From Thermoleophilaceae bacterium (lineage in GTDB: Bacteria; Actinomycetota; Thermoleophilia; Solirubrobacterales; Thermoleophilaceae), in contig JACCZR010000123.1 in NCBI GenBank assembly GCA_013695855.1, positions 1 through 5,040 on the forward strand: a DNA stretch of 5,040 nt. Direction: 5' to 3'. Below the pieces are notes generated by a model, which worked only from the letters and a program-made list of their open reading frames with translations, searched no databases and was not told the DNA's origin. Made by a program: the position numbers and the translations under genes. This document shows, one piece after another, positions 1 through 5,040 of this stretch (position 1 is the first letter of the stretch; every line of letters starts with the position of its first letter).

Positions 1-461
1 CTCACCGCCTCCACCCGCGGAAGCACCAGCAGCTCGTCGCCACCGGGCCCCGCCACGCGGCGCTCGCACAGCCGCAGCGGGTCGCGGATCACCAGCTCGG
101 GCGCGTCCAGGCCCCGCCGGCCGCGCCGGGAGAAGCGGACGTTGATGCGCACCCCCTGGGAGCGCCTGCCGCCGATCGGCACCGGCCAGCCCAGCAGCGG
201 CTCGAGCAGCTCGCCTCCCGGGGGCGGCAGGATTCCGGAGCTGATCCGCAGCCGCAGCGGCCACGGCTCCTCCTCCACCACGCTCGTGGGTCCGGGCGCG
301 CGCTCCACGGCGGCGCCGCGCGCAGCGAGTCGCACCCAAGCGACAGCGCCCACCGCCAACAGGATCAAGGCAACCCCCGGCGGGTACAGCGAGGCGGAGT
401 CGAACACGGCTCCCGCCAGGACCAGAGCGGCGCCCAGCGCCCCCGCTGCCGCCGCCCTCAT
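1..461 (-). CDS. DUF58 domain-containing membrane protein, N-terminal part (3' end outside window)
   Basis: This frame stays open from the ATG at 461-459 to the window edge, giving 153 visible codons. The product begins MRAAAAGALGAALVLAGAVF. It has two likely membrane helices at about residues 4-20 and 28-46 (YPPGVALILLAVGAVAWVRL), then a soluble part. Residues 110-150 carry the pattern that precedes the DUF58 domain: FSRRGRRGLDAPELVIRDPL, then DELLVLPRVEAV. In the family this reads as R-RRG...L, a DP-L motif and a VLPRV/VYPRV strand. The DUF58 core and C-terminus lie outside the window. DUF58 proteins are commonly encoded just after moxR and are thought to be membrane-anchored partners of the MoxR ATPase; the biochemical role is poorly defined. 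I chose ATG 461 because the two ATGs upstream (490, 533) each reach a stop after 10 codons. There is no clear Shine-Dalgarno sequence. The assignment rests on the motif, the topology and the moxR neighbour. Confidence 0.82.
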   Translation of the reverse strand, partial: MRAAAAGALGAALVLAGAVFDSASLYPPGVALILLAVGAVAWVRLAARGAAVERAPGPTSVVEEEPWPLRLRISSGILPPPGGELLEPLLGWPVPIGGRRSQGVRINVRFSRRGRRGLDAPELVIRDPLRLCERRVAGPGGDELLVLPRVEAV

Positions 462-508
462 CGGGCCCGTCTCGCGGCCGCCGCCCTCATAGGGCCCGTC
501 TCACGACC
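451..508. repeat. 29-base tandem direct repeat, two copies, spanning the DUF58 start codon
   Basis: Positions 451-479 and 480-508 are adjacent copies of a 29-base unit that match at 26 of 29 positions by eye. Each copy carries a minus-strand ATG followed by the same first codons (MRAAAA). Because 29 is not a multiple of three, the copies are in different frames. The upstream ATG (490-488) therefore opens a 10-codon frame whose TGA (460-458) overlaps the DUF58 ATG as ATGA. The repeat occupies most of the 68-base gap between the moxR stop and DUF58. Slippage duplication is the simplest origin. Confidence 0.85.
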
Positions 509-529
509 GCCGGAGAGTGCGAGGCAAGC

Positions 530-1480
<951 letters not shown>

Positions 1481-1487
1481 CGACCCG

Positions 1488-1493
1488 ATGGTA
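1488..1493 (-). promoter_or_regulatory. Candidate -10 element of a leaderless moxR promoter
   Basis: On the minus strand the hexamer TACCAT fits the TANNNT form of housekeeping -10 boxes in high-GC actinobacteria. Its last base is followed by 7 bases (cgggtcg) and then the moxR ATG. Transcription would therefore start on or very near the A of the start codon, as in leaderless actinobacterial genes. No convincing -35 hexamer is present; the expected region is filled by one copy of the 23-base direct repeat. No Shine-Dalgarno sequence precedes the ATG, which agrees with this reading. Confidence 0.4.
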
Positions 1494-1515
1494 GGGATCG
1501 AGCGGCGGTGCTCGG
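1493..1515. repeat. 23-base direct repeat, moxR-proximal copy, with inner dyad
   Basis: These 23 bases recur perfectly at 1547-1569, a 54-base period, within the 99-base trpC-moxR gap. The inner 16 bases (1499-1514, cgagcggcggtgctcg) form an inverted repeat with 5-base arms around a 6-base centre, as in an operator half-site pair. This copy covers the spacer and -35 area of the candidate moxR promoter, where a repressor or activator site would be expected. A chance duplication without function is the alternative. Confidence 0.6.
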
Positions 1516-1532
1516 CCGGCCAACGCCCGGCC
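1514..1532. repeat. GC-rich palindrome between the two direct repeats
   Basis: The sequence ggccggccaacgcccggcc can fold into a hairpin with a 6-base-pair stem and a 7-base loop on either strand. It sits downstream of the trpC stop codon and could slow or end trp transcription. No run of T follows it in the direction of transcription, so it does not meet the form of an intrinsic terminator. A smaller GCGC stem lies beside it at 1534-1545. In such GC-rich sequence a short palindrome may also arise by chance. Confidence 0.35.
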
Positions 1533-1546
1533 TGCGCTCCGGCGCC

Positions 1547-1569
1547 AGGGATCGAGCGGCGGTGCTCGG
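1547..1569. repeat. 23-base direct repeat, trpC-proximal copy, with inner dyad
   Basis: This is an exact copy of 1493-1515. Its inverted repeat occupies 1553-1568. It begins about 10 bases beyond the trpC stop codon. Unlike the other copy, it is not followed on the minus strand by a -10-like box (the next bases are GGCGCC), so only the moxR-proximal copy is placed at a plausible promoter. The spacing of 54 bases is close to five helical turns, which would put both copies on roughly the same face of the DNA. Confidence 0.6.
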
Positions 1570-1579
1570 GGCCGCCGTG

Positions 1580-2377
1580 CTACGCCTGGGTCGGCTCCTC
1601 GTAGCCGGTGAGGTCGCGGGCGGCCGCCTCGGGGTCAGGCGCGCGCATCAGGGTCTCGCCCACGAGCACGGCATCGACCCCCACGCGCTCGAGTTCCTCG
1701 ATCTGCTCGCGTGTGCGTATCCCCGACTCCGAGACCACGGTCTTGCCCGCCGGCACGTCCACCAGCAGCTCGAAGGTGCGGTCGAGGTCGACGCTGAAGT
1801 CCTCGAGGTCGCGGTTGTTGATCCCGATCACGTCGGCGTCGACCTCGAGGGCGATCCCCAGCTCCTCCTCGCGATGGATCTCCACCAGCACGTCGAGGTC
1901 CAGGTCGCGCGCGAGGTCGCTCAGGCCCCCGAGCTCCTCGTGGCGAATCGAGCCGACCACGACGAGCACCGCGTCTGCACCCGCCGCCTTGGCCTCGAAG
2001 AGCTGGTAGGCATCGACGGTGAAGTCCTTGCGAAGGATGGGCAGCTGGGAAGCCGCGCGGGCCTCGCGGAGGTCGGCCAGCGAGCCGCCGAAGTGCTCTT
2101 CCTCGGTGAGCACCGACAGCGCCGCCGCGCCGCCGCGCTCGTAGGCCCGCACCAGCTCCGTGCAGCTGGCGCCCTCCCTGATCGCCCCCGCCGAGGGCGA
2201 GCGGCGCTTGTGCTCGGCGATGAGCGAGGTCCCCGGGCGCGACAGCGCCTCCGCGAACGGCCGGCCGATGACCGGCTCCCCGGCTTGGCGCTCGAGCTCG
2301 GCGATGGGAACCTCGCCCTTGCGGCGCTCGACCGACCGCCGCGTGGCCGCCACCAGCTCCTCGAGGCGGACGCTCAC
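1580..2377 (-). CDS. trpC: Indole-3-glycerol-phosphate synthase TrpC
   Basis: The enzyme converts carboxyphenylamino-deoxyribulose phosphate to indole-3-glycerol phosphate with loss of CO2 and water, in the cytoplasm. The 265-residue product has full single-domain TIM-barrel length. Family motifs in order are IAEHKRRSPSAG (53-64, with Glu55, Lys57 and Ser60), YERGGAAALSVLTEEEHFGG (79-98), PILRKDF (113-119, with Lys117), VEIH (165-168, with Glu166), GINNRDLEDF (185-194), VVSESGI (214-220) and VDAVLVGETLM (234-244). These include the expected catalytic lysines and glutamates and the phosphate-binding strands. There is no fused TrpF domain. The start is GTG, overlapping the trpD stop as GTGA, and is preceded by a good ribosome-binding site, so translation is probably coupled. 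This is the last trp gene here; a 99-base gap with repeats follows before moxR. Identification is secure. Confidence 0.98.
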   Translation of the reverse strand: MSVRLEELVAATRRSVERRKGEVPIAELERQAGEPVIGRPFAEALSRPGTSLIAEHKRRSPSAGAIREGASCTELVRAYERGGAAALSVLTEEEHFGGSLADLREARAASQLPILRKDFTVDAYQLFEAKAAGADAVLVVVGSIRHEELGGLSDLARDLDLDVLVEIHREEELGIALEVDADVIGINNRDLEDFSVDLDRTFELLVDVPAGKTVVSESGIRTREQIEELERVGVDAVLVGETLMRAPDPEAAARDLTGYEEPTQA

Positions 2378-3402
2378 TCGGTGCTCCCCCGCGTCGTGTG
2401 TTCGACGAACCGCTCGAGGACGGTCCTCGCAGCGCCGGCGTCGATCGCCTCCTCGGCACGGCGCACGCCCGCCTCGAGATCGTCGGCGCGACCGCCGGCG
2501 TAGATCGCCGCGCCGGCGTTCAGCACGGTGAGGGAGCGCTCGGTGCCGCCCGCTCCGTCCAGGACCGCTCGCAGCACCGCGGCGTTCTCGTCGGGCGTGC
2601 CCGCGCCCACTGCGCCGTCGGCGGCGCGCTCGAGGCCCACCTGCTCGGGCGCGATCTCGTAGCTGCTCAGCTCTCCATCGTTCACCTCGACCACGTGCGT
2701 CGCCCCGGATGCGCTGAGCTCATCGAGGCCATCTTCGCTGGAGACCACCAACGCCTTCTCGGTGCCCAGCTCCCCGAGGGCACCGGCCACGGTCTCCAGG
2801 AAGCGAGGCTCGGAGACGCCGATCACCTGGCGCCGGGCGCCGGCGGGGTTTGTGAGCGGGCCGAGCAGATTGAACACCGTACGCACCGCGAGCTCGCGGC
2901 GCACGGGCGCCACATGGCGCATGGCGCCGTGGTGCACGGGCGCGAACATGAAGCCGAAGCCCACCTCCTCCACGCAGGCCGCCACCTCCTCCGGCGAAGA
3001 GTCGATGCGCGCGCCGAGCGCCTCCAGCACGTCGGCCGAGCCGCACTGGCTGGTGTTCGAGCGCCCGCCGTGCTTGGCGACTCGACAGCCGGCGCCGGCC
3101 GCAACGAAGGCAGCGGTGGTCGAGACGTTGAAGGTGGAGCGCCCTCCTCCTGTTCCGGCCGTGTCGACGAGGTCGCCGTCCACGCGCACCGGCACCGCCA
3201 GCTCGCGCATCGTGCGCGCCAGCCCGGCGACCTCGGCCACGGTCTCCCCCTTGGCGCGCAGCGCGATCAGGAAGCCGGCCGTCTGCGCTTCGGAGGCCCG
3301 GCCCTCCATGATCTCGCGGAGCACCATGGCGGCAGCGTCGGCGTCGAGGTCTTGGCCATCGGCGACCCGGTCGAGGGCCTCGGTGAGAACGGGGTTAGGC
3401 AT
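2374..3402 (-). CDS. trpD: Anthranilate phosphoribosyltransferase TrpD
   Basis: The enzyme joins anthranilate to phosphoribosyl pyrophosphate, the step after TrpE/TrpG. The 342-residue product has the usual single-domain length and is not fused to TrpG. It shows an N-terminal helical part (GRASEAQTAGFLIALRAKGE, 34-53), the PRPP-binding glycine loop DTAGTGGGRSTFNVST (80-95), and KHGGRSNTSQCGSADVLEAL (110-129). Then come the anthranilate-site segment FAPVHHGAM (153-161), PVRRELAVRTVFNLLGPLTN (166-185) and the metal-binding DGLDELS (224-230, with Asp227 and Glu228). Two family positions differ: the loop reads GTGGG where GTGGD is common, and KHGG where KHGN is usual. Both look like lineage variation in an otherwise complete enzyme. 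The ATG start shares one base with the trpG stop (TGATG), and the stop overlaps the trpC GTG. The gene is expected to be co-transcribed and coupled with both neighbours. Confidence 0.98.
   Translation of the reverse strand: MPNPVLTEALDRVADGQDLDADAAAMVLREIMEGRASEAQTAGFLIALRAKGETVAEVAGLARTMRELAVPVRVDGDLVDTAGTGGGRSTFNVSTTAAFVAAGAGCRVAKHGGRSNTSQCGSADVLEALGARIDSSPEEVAACVEEVGFGFMFAPVHHGAMRHVAPVRRELAVRTVFNLLGPLTNPAGARRQVIGVSEPRFLETVAGALGELGTEKALVVSSEDGLDELSASGATHVVEVNDGELSSYEIAPEQVGLERAADGAVGAGTPDENAAVLRAVLDGAGGTERSLTVLNAGAAIYAGGRADDLEAGVRRAEEAIDAGAARTVLERFVEHTTRGSTE
2384..2390 (-). promoter_or_regulatory. Ribosome-binding site of trpC
   Basis: On the minus strand GGGGGAG lies 6 bases before the GTG at 2377-2375, inside the end of trpD. 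It is the clearest Shine-Dalgarno sequence in the window. It supports the GTG as the trpC start even though the gene overlaps trpD by four bases. Confidence 0.65.
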
Positions 3403-3965
3403 CAGTCATCCAGAAAGTTCGCCAGCAGCTTCTTACCCTCCCCGGTGAGCACCGACTCCGGGTGAAACTGCACTCCCTCGGCCGGCAGCTCGGTGTGACG
3501 CAACCCCATGATCACCGATCCCGCGCGGGCGGACACCTCCAGCGCTTCGGGCAGCTCGGGGTGCACCACCAGCGAGTGGTAGCGGCCCACTTCGAAGGGA
3601 GAGTCGAGGCCGCGGTACACCGTGCGCCCGTCGTGGTCGACCGATGCGGTCTTGCCGTGCACCGGCTCGCCGCGCACCACCCGGCCGCCGAAGGCCGCAG
3701 CCAGTGCCTGATGACCCAGGCAGACCCCCAGCACCGGCGTCCCGGCCTCGGCGAAACGGTGGATGGCCTCGACAGAGGTGCCGGCCTCGGCCGGGGTGCA
3801 CGGACCCGGCGAGACGACGACCTTGGCCGGGCCGCGCGCCATCAGGTCGTCGACCGTCTCGGCGTCGTTTCGGACCACCACCGGCTCGGCTCCCAGCTCA
3901 CCCAGGTACTGGACGAGGTTGAAGGTGAACGAGTCGTAGTTGTCGAGCACGAGGACGGTCGCCAT
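3402..3965 (-). CDS. trpG: Anthranilate synthase glutamine amidotransferase subunit TrpG
   Basis: This subunit hydrolyses glutamine and passes ammonia to TrpE for anthranilate synthesis. The 187-residue product is a stand-alone class I glutamine amidotransferase of normal length. It starts MATVLVLDNYDSFTFNLVQYL and has the oxyanion segment SPGPCTP (52-58), the nucleophile loop GVCLGHQ (80-86, Cys82), HGKTA (103-107), GRYHSLVV (127-134) and VQFHPESVLT (165-174) with catalytic His168 and Glu170. The triad is intact. I chose the ATG at 3965-3963, which shares one base with the trpE stop (TGATG). A TTG one codon upstream (3968-3966) is also possible and would give a 188-residue product; the family usually begins right before the hydrophobic strand, which favours the ATG. 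TrpG subunits of this type can also serve 4-amino-4-deoxychorismate synthase (PabA role); I cannot tell whether this one does. Confidence 0.97.
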   Translation of the reverse strand: MATVLVLDNYDSFTFNLVQYLGELGAEPVVVRNDAETVDDLMARGPAKVVVSPGPCTPAEAGTSVEAIHRFAEAGTPVLGVCLGHQALAAAFGGRVVRGEPVHGKTASVDHDGRTVYRGLDSPFEVGRYHSLVVHPELPEALEVSARAGSVIMGLRHTELPAEGVQFHPESVLTGEGKKLLANFLDD

Positions 3966-5040
3966 CAAGCCCAGTCCGCCTGCCCCGCCGCGAGGCGCAC
4001 CGCGTCCATCACCGCGCCGGCCTTGGCCTCGCTCTCGCGGACCTCGTAGCCGGCGTCGGAGTCGGCGACGATGCCGCCGCCTGCCTGCAGGTGCACCCGT
4101 CCGTCCTTGACCAGCGCCGAGCGGATGTAGATGCAGGTGTCGAGCTCGCCGGTGTGCGAGAGGTATCCGATCGCTCCGCCGTAGGGGCCGCGGCGCACGG
4201 GCTCGAGCTCGTCGATGATCTGCATCGCCCGGATCTTCGGCGCGCCGGAGAGGGTGCCCGCCGGCAGCGACGCGCGCAGTGCATCCATGGCGCTCACCCC
4301 TTCTCGCAGCTCGCCCGACACCGAGGAGACGATGTGCATCACGTGCGAGTAGGTCTCCACGACCATCAGCTCGTCGACGGTCACGGTGCCGTAGTCGCAG
4401 ACTCGGCCGAGGTCGTTTCGCCCGAGGTCCACGAGCATCACGTGCTCGGCGCGCTCCTTCTCGTCGGCGAGCAGCTCGCGGCCGCGTTCGAGGTCCTCCT
4501 CGGCCGTGGCCGCGCGCGGGCGTGTGCCGGCGATCGGGCGCTGGGCCGCGTGACGGCCCTCGACCTTCACCAGCGACTCAGGCGAGGCGCCGGCGATCTC
4601 GAAGTCCTCGAAGTCCAGGAAGTACATGTAGGGGCTCGGGTTGATCGCCCTCAGGCCGCGATAGATGGAGAACGCCTCGACCGGCGCGTCGGCGCTCCAG
4701 CGCTGGCTTGGGACCACCTGGTAGATGTCTCCCGCGCGGATGTACTCCTTGGCCCGCTCGACGGCCTCGGCGTAGCCCTCAGGCCCGAGGTTCGAGCGCC
4801 ACTGCGGCGCCTCGGCGTGCGAGGCCTGCACCCGGGGCACCGGGCCCGCGAGCCGCTCGCGCACCTCGGCCACGGCGTCCGCCGCGCGCGCGTAGCCCTC
4901 CGAGCCCACGTTGCTGGTGAACGCCGGGGCGTCGCGGGGGCCCGCGTCCTCGGCCCGCGGCACGGGGGCCGCCAGGCGCTCGCGCACCTCGGCGATCGCC
5001 GCCGACGCCGCCGCGTAGGCGCCGCCGGTGTCCTCGGAGG
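3965..5040 (-). CDS. trpE: Anthranilate synthase component I TrpE (5' end outside window)
   Basis: The enzyme makes anthranilate from chorismate with ammonia from TrpG. The visible 357 residues contain the end of the interdomain linker and the whole chorismate-binding domain. Motifs, numbered from the first full codon at 5038, are AGDIYQVVPSQRW (102-114), GASPESLVKV (150-159), RPIAGTRPR (167-175), DEKERAEHVMLVDLGRNDLG (192-211), ETYSHVMHIVSSV (228-240), LPAGTLSGAPKIRAMQIIDE (258-277), RGPYGGAIGYL (283-293) and QAGGGIVADSD (318-328). Alanine in PIAGT, where 4-amino-4-deoxychorismate synthases have lysine (PIKGT), together with the trp neighbours, marks TrpE rather than PabB. The frame continues beyond the GTG at 4987 to the window edge with no stop, so that codon is internal. 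The N-terminal domain, including the tryptophan feedback site, is not visible. Oddly, the linker holds an in-frame duplication of about 40 residues. The stop overlaps the trpG start by one base. Confidence 0.97.
   Translation of the reverse strand, partial: SEDTGGAYAAASAAIAEVRERLAAPVPRAEDAGPRDAPAFTSNVGSEGYARAADAVAEVRERLAGPVPRVQASHAEAPQWRSNLGPEGYAEAVERAKEYIRAGDIYQVVPSQRWSADAPVEAFSIYRGLRAINPSPYMYFLDFEDFEIAGASPESLVKVEGRHAAQRPIAGTRPRAATAEEDLERGRELLADEKERAEHVMLVDLGRNDLGRVCDYGTVTVDELMVVETYSHVMHIVSSVSGELREGVSAMDALRASLPAGTLSGAPKIRAMQIIDELEPVRRGPYGGAIGYLSHTGELDTCIYIRSALVKDGRVHLQAGGGIVADSDAGYEVRESEAKAGAVMDAVRLAAGQADWA
4775..5017 (-). repeat. In-frame tandem duplication in the TrpE linker (units of 123 and 120 bases)
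   Basis: Copy A spans 4895-5017 and copy B 4775-4894, measured from a conserved Tyr codon. In protein, YAAASAAIAEVRERLAAPVP recurs as YARAADAVAEVRERLAGPVP, and later SNVGSEGYARA recurs as SNLGPEGYAEA, where the normal catalytic-domain helix (VERAKEYIRAGD) begins. At the DNA level a perfect 17-base match (cgctcgcgcacctcggc) lies at 4854-4870 and 4977-4993, and cgtagccctc lies at 4771-4780 and 4891-4900. The middle of each unit (after PVPR) has diverged. Typical TrpE proteins, as I recall them, have one such segment. Confidence 0.75.

Noticed and set aside
488..490. ATG at 490 as the start of the DUF58 protein
   Set aside because: It is in a different frame because of the 29-base repeat, and it reaches a stop after 10 codons.
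142..492. A plus-strand frame of 116 codons at the start of the window
   Set aside because: It is rich in Ser, Pro, Arg and Ala with no domain. The opposite strand encodes a coherent DUF58 N-terminus with two membrane helices and the RRG...DP-L...LLVLPRV pattern.
1514..1545. Intrinsic terminator after trpC
   Set aside because: Two small GC-rich stems can form, but no T run follows them on the minus strand. I recorded the larger palindrome as a repeat only.
2398..3465. A 355-codon plus-strand frame opposite trpD
   Set aside because: It is antisense to trpD, with low-complexity composition and no motif. It is a codon-bias shadow.
4985..4987. GTG as a possible start of trpE
   Set aside because: The frame stays open upstream to the window edge and encodes sequence that matches the internal repeat, so this codon is an internal valine within the linker.

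Overview
The window is a high-GC bacterial segment in which every gene I can support lies on the minus strand, so transcription runs from position 5040 towards position 1. GTG starts, stop/start overlaps, strong GC bias at third codon positions and long antisense shadow frames all fit a high-GC actinobacterium. Protein details (IAEHKRRSPSAG in TrpC, GTGGG in TrpD, a MoxR-DUF58 pair) resemble what I recall of the Thermoleophilia/Solirubrobacterales. That placement is an inference from memory and I could not test it.

Positions 5040 to 1580 hold a compact tryptophan-biosynthesis cluster in the order trpE (5' end outside the window), trpG, trpD, trpC. Each gene overlaps the next by 1 to 4 bases, which implies one polycistronic transcript with translational coupling. 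Together these enzymes convert chorismate to anthranilate (TrpE/TrpG), then to phosphoribosyl-anthranilate (TrpD), and close the indole ring (TrpC). trpF, trpB and trpA are not in the window; the gene after trpC is unrelated to tryptophan. The cluster's promoter and any leader or attenuator lie beyond position 5040.

Positions 1579 to 1481 are a 99-base intergenic segment. It carries a perfect 23-base direct repeat (two copies 54 bases apart, each containing a small dyad), a hairpin-capable palindrome and a TACCAT box 7 bases before the moxR start codon. That layout suggests a separate promoter giving a leaderless moxR transcript.

Positions 1480 to 1 hold a moxR-type AAA+ ATPase gene and the 5' part of a DUF58 membrane-protein gene that runs off the window. 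The two are separated by 68 bases containing a 29-base tandem repeat, which copies the DUF58 start codon and creates a 10-codon mini-frame ending exactly on the true start. MoxR and DUF58 proteins are commonly encoded together and are thought to act as a chaperone/ATPase and a membrane-anchored partner.

I see no RNA genes, CRISPR array, insertion sequence or phage genes, and no wholly new system. The most notable points are an in-frame tandem duplication of the TrpE interdomain linker and the repeat structures flanking moxR.
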